Assembly (NCBI RefSeq): GCF_002783505.1 | Contig: NZ_PFGL01000043.1 | Span: forward strand, 1-45,573 | Reading direction: 5' to 3' | DNA from: Shewanella sp. CG12_big_fil_rev_8_21_14_0_65_47_15 | Lineage (GTDB): Bacteria > Pseudomonadota > Gammaproteobacteria > Enterobacterales > Shewanellaceae | Length of the DNA stretch: 45,573 nt | Part shown: piece after piece, positions 25,942 to 37,348 of the stretch | Position numbering within the stretch: the stretch's first letter is position 1 | Layout of the letters: the number at the start of each line of letters is the position of its first letter | The notes under the pieces: model-generated | Database searches by the model: none | What the model saw: the letters and a program-made list of their open reading frames with translations, nothing else | Told to the model about the DNA's origin: nothing | Made by a program: the position numbers and the translations under genes

Positions 25942-28386
25942 ATGACAATCAACAGAACCACAAAAATAGCGTTAAGCCTATCAAGCTTAGCTATTGCAAT
26001 CTCAGCCGGAGTACAAGCAGCGCCGCAGGCGCCCGGTTTTGCTGCAGCGATGCAAGCACAAACCTCTCCCCTGCCAAAACGCTACATAGTTAAATTTAAA
26101 AATGCCGGTGCGGCAGTGATGTCTGCTGACAATCTGCAAGCGACCAATGATGCTCAAGCAAATGCCCTCTCCACCTCGATGAACTATCAACCACAAGTGG
26201 CAGAGATCAGTGCGCAACATAGTGTACTCAATAAAGCTCAAGCAAAAGAAATGAAGCGTATTGGCCGCAGTAACAGTTACTCGGTTAAACTCGATGCCAA
26301 GGGTATCAAAGCGCTAAAGTCCCGTGCCGATGTGGAATATGTTGAAGAAGACATGCCGCGTCACTTACTGAGTGAAAGCACGCCTTGGGGCCAAACCTTT
26401 GTCGGTGCAACCCAATTAAGCGATAGCCAAGCGGGCAATCGCACGATTTGTATTATCGATTCTGGCTACGACCGTGGTCACAGCGAATTAGGTGGCAACA
26501 ATGTCACGGGCACCAATAACTCAGGCACTGGCAATTGGTTTGAGCCTGGCAACAACAACGCCCACGGTACCCACGTTGCGGGCACGATTGCGGCGATCGC
26601 CAACAATGACGGCGTGATCGGCGTCATGCCGAATCAAAATGCCAATATTCATGTGGTGAAAGTGTTTAACGAATCAGGCTGGGGTTACTCTTCATCCTTA
26701 GTGGCCGCGGTAGATACTTGCGTTGCCAACGGCGCTAACGTTGTCACTATGAGTCTAGGCGGTTCGGGGTCAAGCACGACTGAGCGTAACGCTCTGGCTG
26801 CCCACTATAATAATGGCGTACTCTTAATTGCCGCTGCGGGTAACGCGGGTGACAGCACTCACAGCTACCCTGCATCCTACGATGGCGTTATGTCTGTCGC
26901 CTCAGTGGATAACCATAAAGACCACTCAGCTTTCTCCCAATATACCAACCAAGTGGAAGTCTCTGGCCCAGGTGAAGCGATTCTGTCGACTGTGACCCGT
27001 GGTGAAGGCCGTTTGGCAGATATCACTATCGGTGGCCAGTCTTACTTTGATTCAGGTGTAGTACCACATAATCGTCTGATTTCATCGGGCGGCAACTATG
27101 TGCCTGCGCCTTACAATGGTACAGCGACGGCCACACTCGCCGAATGTAGCGTCAGCGGTTCGACCTTCAACTGCGGCAACATGACTAACAAAATCTGTTT
27201 AGTCGAACGTGTGGGTAATCAAGGCACAAGTTACCCTGAAATCAATGCGGCTAAAGCCTGTAAGAGTGCTGGCGCGAGCGCAGCAATCGTTTACAGTAAC
27301 GTGGCATTACCTGGCTTACAAAACCCCTTCCTTGTCGATGCAAACAATGAAATCAACATGGTTTCAGTGTCAGTAGATCGCGCAACAGGTTTGGCACTGC
27401 GTAATCAACTGGGTGCAACCGTGACGGTTAGCAACCAAGGTAATAAAGATTACGAGTACTACAACGGCACTTCAATGGCAACGCCACACGTATCAGGTGT
27501 TGCAACCTTAGTGTGGAGCTATCACCCAGAATGTAGTGCGGCGCAGGTTCGTAACGCATTGAAAATGACTGCAGAAGATCTCGGTACTGCGGGTCGTGAC
27601 AATTACTATGGTTACGGTTTAGTCAACGCAGTGGCCGCGAAAACCTTCTTAGATGCCTCTTGTGATGGTCCAACCGATCCTGTCGACCCTACACCTACCG
27701 ACGGTGTGCTGGTTAACGGTGTCGCTAAAACGGGCTTAACTGGCGGCGCGAGTGAAGAATTACACTTCTCCTTTGACGTGCCACAGGGTGCGACAAACTT
27801 AGGCTTTGTGATGAACGGCGGCACAGGTGATGCGGACTTGTATGTGCAATATGGTGCAGCACCAACAACCTCGAACTACGATTGCCGTCCTTATAAAGGT
27901 GGCAATAGTGAGTCTTGCCCAATCACCAACGTACAATCAGGCACTTACTATGCCATGTTGAAAGGCTATTCAGCCTTCTCTGGTGTATCGTTGACGGCAA
28001 GTTACACGGCATCAACTGGCGGTGGTACACCTCCAACGGAACCATCAAGCTATAGCAATACTGATAACTACAATATCCCTGACAACAAAACAGCTGGGAT
28101 CACTAGCCCTATTACCGTCACTCGCAGCGGTGATTCTGGTACTGTGACTGCGGTAGTGAACATAGTTCACCCTTATATCGGTGACTTAAAAGTGCAGTTA
28201 GTCAGCCCAACGGGTCAAATCACCACGCTCCACAGCAATAGCGGTGGCAGTGCTGACAATATCAACAAGAGCTATACCGTTGATATGACTGGTGTTGAAT
28301 CAAGCGGTGTATGGATGTTAAAAGCCATCGACAGTGCAAGCAGTGATGTAGGCTATATCGATAGCTGGGAACTGAAATTCCAATAA
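25942..28386 (+). CDS. Secreted subtilisin-family (S8) serine protease with PA, PPC and P domains
   Basis: 814-residue preproprotein. A signal peptide (about 1-26, ending VQAA) precedes an I9-type inhibitory propeptide (about 45-140, from KRYIVKFKN to ADVEYVEED). The S8 catalytic domain has D173 (IIDSGYD), H208 (HGTHVAGT), the oxyanion Asn in AAAGNAG and S511 (NGTSMATPHVSG). A protease-associated insert (about 350-500) sits between N and S. After the catalytic domain come a PPC domain (about 580-690) and a C-terminal P/proprotein-convertase-like beta domain (about 700-814). It is expected to be secreted, autoprocessed and to degrade extracellular protein. GGAAG precedes the ATG; the gene is monocistronic with its own terminator. 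Confidence 0.93.
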   Translation: MTINRTTKIALSLSSLAIAISAGVQAAPQAPGFAAAMQAQTSPLPKRYIVKFKNAGAAVMSADNLQATNDAQANALSTSMNYQPQVAEISAQHSVLNKAQAKEMKRIGRSNSYSVKLDAKGIKALKSRADVEYVEEDMPRHLLSESTPWGQTFVGATQLSDSQAGNRTICIIDSGYDRGHSELGGNNVTGTNNSGTGNWFEPGNNNAHGTHVAGTIAAIANNDGVIGVMPNQNANIHVVKVFNESGWGYSSSLVAAVDTCVANGANVVTMSLGGSGSSTTERNALAAHYNNGVLLIAAAGNAGDSTHSYPASYDGVMSVASVDNHKDHSAFSQYTNQVEVSGPGEAILSTVTRGEGRLADITIGGQSYFDSGVVPHNRLISSGGNYVPAPYNGTATATLAECSVSGSTFNCGNMTNKICLVERVGNQGTSYPEINAAKACKSAGASAAIVYSNVALPGLQNPFLVDANNEINMVSVSVDRATGLALRNQLGATVTVSNQGNKDYEYYNGTSMATPHVSGVATLVWSYHPECSAAQVRNALKMTAEDLGTAGRDNYYGYGLVNAVAAKTFLDASCDGPTDPVDPTPTDGVLVNGVAKTGLTGGASEELHFSFDVPQGATNLGFVMNGGTGDADLYVQYGAAPTTSNYDCRPYKGGNSESCPITNVQSGTYYAMLKGYSAFSGVSLTASYTASTGGGTPPTEPSSYSNTDNYNIPDNKTAGITSPITVTRSGDSGTVTAVVNIVHPYIGDLKVQLVSPTGQITTLHSNSGGSADNINKSYTVDMTGVESSGVWMLKAIDSASSDVGYIDSWELKFQ

Positions 28387-28404
28387 TCTTTCACTGAAAA
28401 GACC

Positions 28405-28432
28405 AGAGCCTGCCATTGCAGGCTCTTTTTTT
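28405..28432 (+). terminator. Terminator after the subtilase gene
   Basis: AGAGCCTGC (28405-28413) pairs with GCAGGCTCT (28418-28426), followed by T7. Confidence 0.9.
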
Positions 28433-28442
28433 ATAGGAAACG

Positions 28443-28988
28443 TTATTCAATATCTTTGAGAATTTCGGGTTCAACTAACACGCTGTTGTTATTATCCGAA
28501 AGCCAGATTTGCCCTTCACTGATAGACACCTGCAGTGCCATAGTGCGGCTGACCAGCGCCTCCATTGCGGATACCGACTCTTCGGTGATATTCCACACCT
28601 TAAGATTTTGATAGCGCTCTAATGCTTGCTGATTCTGCTTCCACCAAATAGGCACACTACGACCACCATAGGTGAAGAGTTGTACCGCTTTGGCCCGGCC
28701 ACTGGCTTTTCTAAGCCATTTTTCATCGGCTTGGCCAAACTCAACCCAAAGGTCAATTTCACCGGATAAGGCCTTGTCCCATAGCTCAGGCTCATCATCG
28801 ACGCACAGGCCTTTACTAAATGCTAAGGTCGCGCTGGCATTGATAATAAAAGCGAGTAAACGCACCATCATGCGGCCATCGGTTTCCGATGGATGCTGGG
28901 CCAGTGTCAATTGATGATCCTGGTAATAACCACGGTCCATATCGGCGATCTGAAGGTTGACCTTAAATACGGTCGCTTTGAGGGCCAT
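28443..28988 (-). CDS. yaeQ: YaeQ family protein
   Basis: 181 residues, full family length. The YaeQ pattern is clear from MALKATVFKVNLQIADMDRG through QHPSETDGRMMVRLLAFI and GEIDLWVEFGQADEKWLRKA to the C-terminus. The structure resembles a PD-(D/E)XK nuclease-like fold, and family members have been linked to suppression of RfaH loss; the molecular function is not settled. AGGA is six bases before the ATG. It stands alone on the minus strand, convergent with the subtilase gene. Confidence 0.92.
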   Translation of the reverse strand: MALKATVFKVNLQIADMDRGYYQDHQLTLAQHPSETDGRMMVRLLAFIINASATLAFSKGLCVDDEPELWDKALSGEIDLWVEFGQADEKWLRKASGRAKAVQLFTYGGRSVPIWWKQNQQALERYQNLKVWNITEESVSAMEALVSRTMALQVSISEGQIWLSDNNNSVLVEPEILKDIE

Positions 28989-29071
28989 AGTAAATCCTAA
29001 TTAACGATAAAAAATAACGGCGAGTCTACCTAAGACTCGCCGCTAGCTCAAACAAAGTCGATTGAGAACGA

Positions 29072-29983
29072 CTAAATCGCACCGGGACGCAAATGCTTCG
29101 CCACCGGGAAGTGCGCCTTTAGCTGATTAATTTTCTGGGTATCTGCAACAATAAGCATTCTTGTACCCAGCTCATATTCATGGCTTATTTCGCTCAGCGC
29201 AGGTAATTCAGCACGATTCGCATCCCGGCGCACCAGTTCAGTGAGTGCTGTGCTCAATTTATCCTGACTATAAATCCAATCGAGACGCTGCAATAACGGC
29301 ATAGCCGCAAGTGGCAATAAATCCACTTGGGTTGAATCCTCCAGCAACAGGATTTCACCGCGACTGACTAGATTATCAAAGGCATTCTGGTAATGATCTA
29401 AGGTACAGCTATCGAAACGGTCGCCATTGGTATCGAAAAAACGTTCCCAAAATAGGCGCCGTGTTGCAATAGACTCGAGCCTCTGTTGCACTTCGACACG
29501 CCTATCGGCGACAAAGTCGAATAAAGGTGTCAGTGATTGCGGCAGGCTGGCTTCTAAACGTGAGCGGATAGTGCGGGCAAATACTGGCGCAGCCCCCGCG
29601 GTGCTGATCGCCACCACTAAACGGCCACGATCGACAATCGAGGGGGTGATAAAGCGGCAAAGGGCCGGATTATCGACCGCATTCACCCAAATCCCCCGCG
29701 CGGTGGCTAGGGTCGCCAACTCGGCATTGAGGTCATCGTTTGCCGTGGCGAGATACACCAGATCATAATTTTGAATATCGGCGTGGGCCACTTCCCGCAC
29801 GGATAACAAAATGCGGCCCGCATCGGCATAATGTTGAACTTGTGCACTCACATGTGGCGCGATCACATGGATATTCGCCTCGGTTCGAGTCAATAGTGCT
29901 AACTTACGACTTGCGATATCACCCGCCCCAACGAGCAACACATTGAGATTAACGGTATCGATAAACAGGGGGAAATATTGCAT
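29072..29983 (-). CDS. Siroheme-synthase-type precorrin-2 dehydrogenase with C-terminal extension
   Basis: 303 residues. The N-terminal Rossmann part (MQYFPLFIDTVNLNVLLVGA then GDIASRKLALL) is the CysG-N/Met8p NAD-binding motif. The second part holds LCRFITPSIVDRGRLVVAIS and GAAPVFARTIRSRLEASLPQ, typical of precorrin-2 dehydrogenase/sirohydrochlorin ferrochelatase. Stand-alone enzymes of this type are usually near 150-220 residues; residues about 205-303 here are an added region I do not recognise. There is no CysG-A methyltransferase domain. AGGATCC lies just before the ATG. It makes sirohydrochlorin/siroheme for sulfite or nitrite reductases; neighbours give no further clue. Confidence 0.85.
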   Translation of the reverse strand: MQYFPLFIDTVNLNVLLVGAGDIASRKLALLTRTEANIHVIAPHVSAQVQHYADAGRILLSVREVAHADIQNYDLVYLATANDDLNAELATLATARGIWVNAVDNPALCRFITPSIVDRGRLVVAISTAGAAPVFARTIRSRLEASLPQSLTPLFDFVADRRVEVQQRLESIATRRLFWERFFDTNGDRFDSCTLDHYQNAFDNLVSRGEILLLEDSTQVDLLPLAAMPLLQRLDWIYSQDKLSTALTELVRRDANRAELPALSEISHEYELGTRMLIVADTQKINQLKAHFPVAKHLRPGAI

Positions 29984-30025
29984 TAATGGGATCCTAAATC
30001 CGGCTTGATAAATAACGAACTGGGC

Positions 30026-30343
30026 TTAGTTATGACTCTCGCTGCGCTCTGAACTGCATTGCCAGCATAACTCAAAATTACCCTCGTTAAGTTCATGGCA
30101 TTGTACACATTGCCACTGGGGACTGGCCACATCCAATGCACTTAGCTGTGCCTGCGCTTTAGCAAATTGTGATTCACCGACCCATAATTCCACATTGTGC
30201 AGATCGGCGGGCAATTCCCCCACACCACCTAATAATGCCTCACCACGTAACTCGACATGAATACCACAGGCTTCTAACAACCCTTTCCATGTATGGGCCT
30301 GTAATAAATTACCACCAGCGATTAAACTCTTACGTTCTTCCAT
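30026..30343 (-). CDS. DUF2007 protein with C-terminal zinc ribbon
   Basis: 105 residues. The first 70 match DUF2007-type putative signal-transducing proteins (AGGNLLQAHTWKGLLEACGI, then VELRGEALLGGVGELP). The tail has CVQC and CWQC separated by 11 residues, a four-cysteine zinc ribbon of the RanBP2-like kind. AGGATG precedes the ATG by five bases. Function unknown; ribbon suggests binding to nucleic acid or protein. Confidence 0.82.
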   Translation of the reverse strand: MEERKSLIAGGNLLQAHTWKGLLEACGIHVELRGEALLGGVGELPADLHNVELWVGESQFAKAQAQLSALDVASPQWQCVQCHELNEGNFELCWQCSSERSESHN

Positions 30344-30532
30344 GCGACATCCTACGGCTACAACTCTCTAGAATATGGGGGTGCCGACATCCTACTGCTA
30401 AATAGCCGAGCCTGTCGAGCGCTGATTTTTAGACCAGTTGTTAATTTAATTAACATTCCACTTTTACAGCATAACTGACTATAACTTTGTGAGTTTGCTA
30501 GCAGAATGTTAGATTTAGCTCAAAATGGTGAC

Positions 30533-30558
30533 AAAAAAAAGCCACCTCATCGGTGGCT
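30533..30558 (-). terminator. Terminator of the queA-tgt-yajC-secDF cluster
   Basis: GCCACC (30541-30546) and GGTGGC (30552-30557) form the stem; on the minus strand it is followed by eight T (A run at 30533-30540). It sits about 20 bases after the secF stop. Confidence 0.85.
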
Positions 30559-30578
30559 CTTTAACGCTAATGTCACCG

Positions 30579-31526
30579 TTAAGGCATCATAGCAGGTTGG
30601 TCTGCGCCTTCTTTTTCAATCTCAACTGGCATCATATGTTCACGATTGATACCCAGTTTAATGGCCAGGAAGCTCGCCACATAGATAGAAGAATAAGTAC
30701 CGACAAAAATCCCCATCAGCAATGCAGTCGCAAAGCCATGGATCATAGTGCCGCCCTTAAGGAACAAGGCGATCACCACCACTAAGGTGGTACCCGTTGT
30801 AATAATGGTACGGCTCATGGTTTGAGTAATGGACACGTTAACTACTTCTTCAGGGTCGCTTTTACGCATCTTAAGGAAGTTTTCACGGATACGGTCAAAT
30901 ACCACGATAGTATCGTTGAGTGAGTAACCCACAACCGTCAATAGACCCGCCAGAACGGTCAAGTCGAATTCCAATTGGAATACCGAAAACACGCCCAAAG
31001 TCACGATCACGTCGTGGGCCAGTGCCGCCACAGAACCGAATGCTAAACGCCATTCAAAACGGAATGACACGTAGATCATGATACAGATAAGCGCGACCAA
31101 TACCGCTAAACCGCCCTGCTCTGCCAGCTCTTTACCCACTTGTGGACCAACGAACTCAACACGCTTCTGCTGGACTTGTGGGTCAACTTTCTGTGCGGCT
31201 TCCATCACAGATTTAACCTGCACATCACTCTTCACGCCTTCTTTAACGGATAGACGCACTAATACATCACGGCTCGAACCGAAGTTTTGCACCACGGCGC
31301 CATCTAACTCTGGCGTCGTCAGTTGCACACGCAGCACATTTAAATCAACCGGCTGAGTGAACTCCATCTCAACGACAGTTCCGCCAGTGAAATCGAGCCC
31401 CCAGTTAATGCCTTTAGTCGCCATAGACACCAGCGAACCCAGCACTAACACGGCAGACATGATGCTGATGGGCAGCGCATGGCGGAGGAAGTTAACCGTA
31501 TTTTTTAAAGATAAAATTTCTAACAT
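30579..31526 (-). CDS. secF: Protein translocase subunit SecF
   Basis: 315 residues, six membrane helices with a periplasmic loop after the first. Conserved segments include GLDFTGGTVVEMEF, the helix 4-5 signature VVGYSLNDTIVVFDRIRENF, and SRTIITTGTTLVVVIALFLK. It works with SecD and YajC to pull exported proteins across the inner membrane using the proton gradient. AGGGGAAGCG precedes the ATG; 12 bases separate it from secD, so they are one operon. Confidence 0.97.
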   Translation of the reverse strand: MLEILSLKNTVNFLRHALPISIMSAVLVLGSLVSMATKGINWGLDFTGGTVVEMEFTQPVDLNVLRVQLTTPELDGAVVQNFGSSRDVLVRLSVKEGVKSDVQVKSVMEAAQKVDPQVQQKRVEFVGPQVGKELAEQGGLAVLVALICIMIYVSFRFEWRLAFGSVAALAHDVIVTLGVFSVFQLEFDLTVLAGLLTVVGYSLNDTIVVFDRIRENFLKMRKSDPEEVVNVSITQTMSRTIITTGTTLVVVIALFLKGGTMIHGFATALLMGIFVGTYSSIYVASFLAIKLGINREHMMPVEIEKEGADQPAMMP

Positions 31527-31538
31527 TATCGCTTCCCC

Positions 31539-33389
31539 TTAGATAGACAGCGTCTTCACGCGCTTACCACCCCAAATCGCGTTAACGATTGAGCGAGTAC
31601 CCACGATGGCGGTAAACATAGACGTTGCAATACCTATCATCAAGGTCACCGCGAAGCCTTTAACTGCCCCAGTACCTACGGCAAACAGAATAAGCGCCGT
31701 GAGGAAAGTGGTAATGTTCGCATCGGCGATGGTGGAGAATGCATTACCATAACCTTCATGGATAGCTTGCTGCACACTGCGACCCGCACGTAACTCTTCA
31801 CGAATACGTTCATAAATCAGCACGTTACCGTCAACCGCCATACCTACAGTCAACACCATACCGGCAATACCGGGCAGGGTTAACACGGCACCAGGGATCA
31901 TAGACATCACGCCGACCACCATGACTAAGTTTGCAGTCAGTGCGATATTGGCAATAAGGCCAAAACCTCGGTAGTAAACCAGCATAAAGAGTAAGACAAC
32001 CGCCATACCCCAGATCATCGCTTGCACACCGTTCTCGATGTTTTCAGCACCTAAGCTTGGACCTATGGTACGTTCTTCCACAATCGAAACAGGCGCAATC
32101 AGGGCACCAGCACGCAGTAATAGCGCAAGGTTTTGTGCTTCACCGTGGCTTAAGCCGGTGATCACAAAGTTACGGCCTAAACGGGCTTGAATGGTCGCGA
32201 CAGAAATCACTTCTTGGATTTTCTGCATCTTAACGCTGCCATCGGCATTGCGCTCACCACTGTCTTTATATTCGATAAATAAGGTCGCCATCGGTTTACC
32301 GATATTGTCCTTAGTCACGTTAGAGAAAATGGTACCGCCTTTCGCATCGAGGTTAATGCTCACCTGTGGACGGCTATATTGATCAAAGCTAGGTTGCGCA
32401 CCAGTGATATGGTCACCGGTCAACATCACTTCTTTCTTCAATATCACAGTGCCACCTTCACGGCGTTGGTACACTTCAGAACCAGCAGATACTCGCCCCG
32501 ATTGCGCCGCATTAGGATCGGCCTTGTCATCCACCATGTGGAATTCAATCGATGCGGTAGCCCCTAAGATCTCCTTAGCACGGGCCGTATCTTGCACACC
32601 TGGCAGCTCAACGATAATGCGCTCGGCGCCTTGACGTTGCACTACAGGCTCGGCTACTCCTAACTCGTTAACACGGTTACGGATAGTGGTAATGTTTTGC
32701 TGCAGCGCTTCTTCTTTAATCTGCTTAAGATAGGTTTCACTCATCACGGCCTGCAGGGCGAAATCTTCGCCACGGCTCGCATCACTGAATACCATATCGT
32801 TGCTGCGGGATTTAAGGAAACGCTCGGCACTCGCTAGACTTTCAGCATCACGGAACTTAACCTCGATACCATTAGCGTTGCTGCGAATACCGGCATAACG
32901 AATTTTTTCTTCGCGTAATTGCGCCCGAAAATCGGCAATTTTAGCTTCTTCCATCTTGCGGATGGCTTCGCCCATGTCCACTTCCATCAGGAAATGCACA
33001 CCGCCGCGAAGGTCGAGGCCGAGTTTCATTGGACTGCCGCCCATGGATTCGAGCCACTTAGGTGTCGCTGGTGCTAAGTTGAGCGCCACGGTAAACTTGT
33101 CACCTAAATTTTCGGCAATCACTTCTTTTGCCAGTAATTGTTGATCCGCATTTTGCACACGGACCAACAATTGACCTTTTTCAAGCTCAGAGCGCTTTAC
33201 CGCAATGCCCTTACTGGCTAACAGCTCGTTCACTCTGGCTTGGGTAGATGCTGTGACTTCAGCACCTCGAGTCGCCACCACTTGCACCGCATGATCTTCA
33301 CCAAACAGGTTCGGTACGGCATAGAAACAACCTATGGCGATGACGAGCACCACCATAATGTTTTTCCACATTGGGTATTTATTTAACAC
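31539..33389 (-). CDS. secD: Protein translocase subunit SecD
   Basis: 616 residues, six helices with a large periplasmic P1 domain after the first. [20 protein letters not shown] is the SecD D1 signature, and [20 protein letters not shown] is the helix 4 motif with the conserved aspartate for proton movement. The start is GTG with GGGAG seven bases upstream. It is part of the yajC-secD-secF set. Confidence 0.97.
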   Translation of the reverse strand: MLNKYPMWKNIMVVLVIAIGCFYAVPNLFGEDHAVQVVATRGAEVTASTQARVNELLASKGIAVKRSELEKGQLLVRVQNADQQLLAKEVIAENLGDKFTVALNLAPATPKWLESMGGSPMKLGLDLRGGVHFLMEVDMGEAIRKMEEAKIADFRAQLREEKIRYAGIRSNANGIEVKFRDAESLASAERFLKSRSNDMVFSDASRGEDFALQAVMSETYLKQIKEEALQQNITTIRNRVNELGVAEPVVQRQGAERIIVELPGVQDTARAKEILGATASIEFHMVDDKADPNAAQSGRVSAGSEVYQRREGGTVILKKEVMLTGDHITGAQPSFDQYSRPQVSINLDAKGGTIFSNVTKDNIGKPMATLFIEYKDSGERNADGSVKMQKIQEVISVATIQARLGRNFVITGLSHGEAQNLALLLRAGALIAPVSIVEERTIGPSLGAENIENGVQAMIWGMAVVLLFMLVYYRGFGLIANIALTANLVMVVGVMSMIPGAVLTLPGIAGMVLTVGMAVDGNVLIYERIREELRAGRSVQQAIHEGYGNAFSTIADANITTFLTALILFAVGTGAVKGFAVTLMIGIATSMFTAIVGTRSIVNAIWGGKRVKTLSI

Positions 33390-33427
33390 GCCTGAGCTCC
33401 CTTGGCTTACAAAGACTAAATACTGAC

Positions 33428-33760
33428 TTACAGCGACTGAATAGAGCCCTTAGGCAATACAGCTGCAATATAGTCTTTTTTGATCGTGATTTGCGTTGTG
33501 TCGTTTAAGCTCAGTAACACGTAATCGCTTTCGTCGCTGATTTTTGCAATCTTGCCTAAAATCCCGCCACTGGTCAGCACTTCATCGCCTTTCCCTAATG
33601 ATGACATTAGGTTTTTGTGCTCTTTAACGCGTTTTGATTGCGGACGGAAAATCATGAAATAGAAAATCAGGCCGAAAATCGCCAGCATAAAAATCAATTC
33701 CATGGTGCCGCCACCCTGGGGTGCTCCAGCTGCGCTTGCATATGCATTTGAAATAAACAT
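33428..33760 (-). CDS. yajC: Sec translocase accessory protein YajC
   Basis: 110 residues. One membrane helix (about 20-40, [20 protein letters not shown]) followed by the YajC cytoplasmic motif [20 protein letters not shown] and [13 protein letters not shown]. It associates with SecDF. It sits in the usual place between tgt and secD; GAAGAG precedes the ATG. Confidence 0.96.
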   Translation of the reverse strand: MFISNAYASAAGAPQGGGTMELIFMLAIFGLIFYFMIFRPQSKRVKEHKNLMSSLGKGDEVLTSGGILGKIAKISDESDYVLLSLNDTTQITIKKDYIAAVLPKGSIQSL

Positions 33761-33786
33761 AGTTTTCTCTTCTTATTAGCAAAAAA

Positions 33787-34914
<1,128 letters not shown>

Positions 34915-35014
34915 TCACCTCGCCAGATAAACAGTCTGACTACATTTGTAATGGCTAATGCCATTTTGATTAACAATAGAGATGGGGACAGCGCTAAAAG
35001 GTTCAACCTTTAGA

Positions 35015-35057
35015 TATAAAAAATGCCGCACCAACTCAATTTGGGCGGCCATTTTAA
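35015..35057 (-). terminator. Possible terminator/attenuator between queA and tgt
   Basis: AAAATG+CCGC (from about 35020) pairs with GCGG+C+CATTTT (to about 35055) with one bulged C; on the minus strand it ends in T-rich sequence. It lies just after the queA stop. Confidence 0.4.
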
Positions 35058-35071
35058 AACAAAATCTTGCT

Positions 35072-36109
35072 CTAGTGAGCTTTTTTCGTCACAAACATAG
35101 CATCGCCATAGCTAAAGAAGCGATATTTTTCCGTGATAGCATGTCGATAAGCCGCCATAACATGATCAAAACCCGCAAAGGCACTGACCAGCATGATCAG
35201 CGTCGATTCAGGTAGATGAAAGTTAGTCACCATGGCATCGACCACTTGGAATTGGTAACCGGGGTAGATAAAGATATCGGTATCGCCGCTAAAGGCTTTA
35301 AGTTCACCTTGGCTTGCGCGGGCCGCACTCTCTAAGGAGCGCACAGAGGTCGTGCCCACGGCCACCACACGTTTGCCCGCCGCTTTGGTTTGGGTGATTA
35401 AGTCCACCACATCCTGCGGCACATTGGCCCACTCGGAGTGCATCTTGTGCTCAAGAATGGTATCGACACGCACCGGCTGAAACGTGCCCGCGCCCACATG
35501 CAAAGTCACAAAGGCAATATTCACGCCCTTGGCTTTTAATGCTTCGAGCATGGCATCGTCAAAATGTAACCCCGCCGTTGGCGCCGCTACTGCGCCTGGG
35601 TTTTGGTTATAGACAGTTTGATAACGCTCTTTATCAGCATCCTCATCGGGGCGGTCGATATAAGGCGGCAGTGGCATATGCCCTACCGCTTCGAGCACTT
35701 CTAAAATGGTGAGTTCGGATAACAATACAAGTTCAAACAAGGTATCGTGACGGGCGACCATCTTCATTTGATAGCCACCGTCGAGCAGAATTAACGAATC
35801 CACCTTAGGAGATTTAGAGCTGCGAACATGGGCGAGGATACGTTTATCATCGAGCATGCGCTCGACCAAAATTTCCAGCTTGCCGCCACTGGCCTTTTGG
35901 CCAAACATCCGCGCAGGGATCACTCGGGTGTTGTTAAACACCATTAAATCGCCGGGATTTATCATTCCCAGCAGATCGGTAAACTGTTTGTCAGCGAGCG
36001 CACCAGTATTGCCATCTAAGGTTAACAGACGTGACGCATTACGCTGCGCCATAGGATAACGAGCGATCAGCTCATCGGGAAGATCGAAGGAAAAGTCTGC
36101 AACACGCAT
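35072..36109 (-). CDS. queA: S-adenosylmethionine:tRNA ribosyltransferase-isomerase
   Basis: 345 residues. It forms epoxyqueuosine from preQ1-34 of tRNA using the ribosyl part of S-adenosylmethionine. Family segments: [58 protein letters not shown] and [25 protein letters not shown] precedes the ATG. It heads the queA-tgt-yajC-secDF gene order known from many gammaproteobacteria. Confidence 0.97.
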   Translation of the reverse strand: MRVADFSFDLPDELIARYPMAQRNASRLLTLDGNTGALADKQFTDLLGMINPGDLMVFNNTRVIPARMFGQKASGGKLEILVERMLDDKRILAHVRSSKSPKVDSLILLDGGYQMKMVARHDTLFELVLLSELTILEVLEAVGHMPLPPYIDRPDEDADKERYQTVYNQNPGAVAAPTAGLHFDDAMLEALKAKGVNIAFVTLHVGAGTFQPVRVDTILEHKMHSEWANVPQDVVDLITQTKAAGKRVVAVGTTSVRSLESAARASQGELKAFSGDTDIFIYPGYQFQVVDAMVTNFHLPESTLIMLVSAFAGFDHVMAAYRHAITEKYRFFSYGDAMFVTKKAH

Positions 36110-36173
36110 GGATTGGCCTCTACATAGCTTAGAACGGCGGCTAGTCTATGGTTAGAGGCCAATAAGATCAAGA

Positions 36174-36380
36174 TTACTTGTTATCCAGATGCACTTCTTG
36201 CACCGGATCCAATTCATCTAAGTCCGTCAGTTCTAATGTATCGTCGGTATCGAACTTAGGTCGATTACGAGCAAAATCATCCAAACTAAAACGGTGTTGT
36301 TCATAGGGGATATCGATAAACACTTTCTTGCGCTTGGAACGCTCGTCTTTACCGAGCATTTTGATGAACCAGTTCCACAT
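36174..36380 (-). CDS. Small acidic-tailed protein, unknown function
   Basis: 68 residues from the ATG at 36380, which has TTAGGA nine bases upstream; the frame is open up to an ATG at 36449 but that start lacks a visible ribosome-binding site. The N-terminus is aromatic (MWNWFIKMLGKDERSKRKKV), the middle has FIDIPYEQHRFSLDDFARNR, the end is rich in Asp and Glu. No family recognised. It lies upstream of queA on the same strand. Confidence 0.6.
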   Translation of the reverse strand: MWNWFIKMLGKDERSKRKKVFIDIPYEQHRFSLDDFARNRPKFDTDDTLELTDLDELDPVQEVHLDNK

Positions 36381-36581
36381 CGTCCATGATCCTAAAAGGT
36401 TATTGATTTGATACCAGATTAACAAGCCACTCCATTCCAGTGTCCACATTGGAATACTCAGCTATCTGGCTAAAAATGTGCTCGCTAAAAAGAAAAAAGC
36501 ACGGCATTTTTGCCTGTTGCACTTTCCTAAGCGCGCCTGCACATGATACCGTGAGCAGACGCGATTAACCAAGCACAAAAA

Positions 36582-37208
36582 ATGAACTTTCTTACACACT
36601 TACATCTCGCCGATATTAGCAGAACCCATCTCGCCGCTAATCTCGCGGGTAACTATATCACCGCACCGATAGCCAACGCACCCGTGCCATTGCGTCAGGG
36701 CTTATGGTTAAACCAAGAAATTAACCAACTCTGCACTACCCATGAGCTGACTCAAGAACTCATGGCACTATTTCCTCCCCAGTTAACAAGCATAGCAGCG
36801 GATCTGATGTACGTAAGCTTCGATCATTATTTAGCCTACTACTGGGAAGAATATCATCACCTGCCTCTGCCCGAGTTTAGCCAGAAAGCCTATGAAGAGC
36901 TGGCCCAATTTTCCGCACAAACCGATGAATATCATCCACAGCCACTCCTTAGCCTAATTGCCGATATGCGCCGCGAGGATTGGTTAAACGGCTATGCTAC
37001 ACCTAAAGGCATACAACAGGCATTAGCACAAAGGGCAAAGAATCATCCACAAAGCGCCTTGTTTAAAGGGGCGGATAAGATTTTAGCCAAGATGCAGATT
37101 GAGACAGAAACTGCATTTCGCACCTTCTATCCTCAATTGATGGCGTATACCCGTATTTGGAGCCGCAAAACTCCGAGTAACTATTTACCAAATGAGTTAG
37201 CAGAATAA
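36582..37208 (+). CDS. acpH: Acyl-carrier-protein phosphodiesterase
   Basis: 208 residues, matching AcpH (DUF479). MNFLTHLHLADISRTHLAAN is close to the family start, and AADLMYVSFDHYLAYYW contains the HD-like metal-binding residues. It removes 4'-phosphopantetheine from ACP to give apo-ACP. The ATG has only a weak ribosome-binding site. It is divergent from the small gene at 36174. Confidence 0.93.
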   Translation: MNFLTHLHLADISRTHLAANLAGNYITAPIANAPVPLRQGLWLNQEINQLCTTHELTQELMALFPPQLTSIAADLMYVSFDHYLAYYWEEYHHLPLPEFSQKAYEELAQFSAQTDEYHPQPLLSLIADMRREDWLNGYATPKGIQQALAQRAKNHPQSALFKGADKILAKMQIETETAFRTFYPQLMAYTRIWSRKTPSNYLPNELAE

Positions 37209-37348
37209 GTTACCCGACTAATGTACTGAAATAATTTAGCTCAATGCTCTAGCCAAATGACTTAACTCCGTTATCAATCCTTTTTTAAGCTTAAGGGCTT
37301 AAACTAACCGCTTTGCGATAACGTATAAAAACCTAGGATAATACTCTA

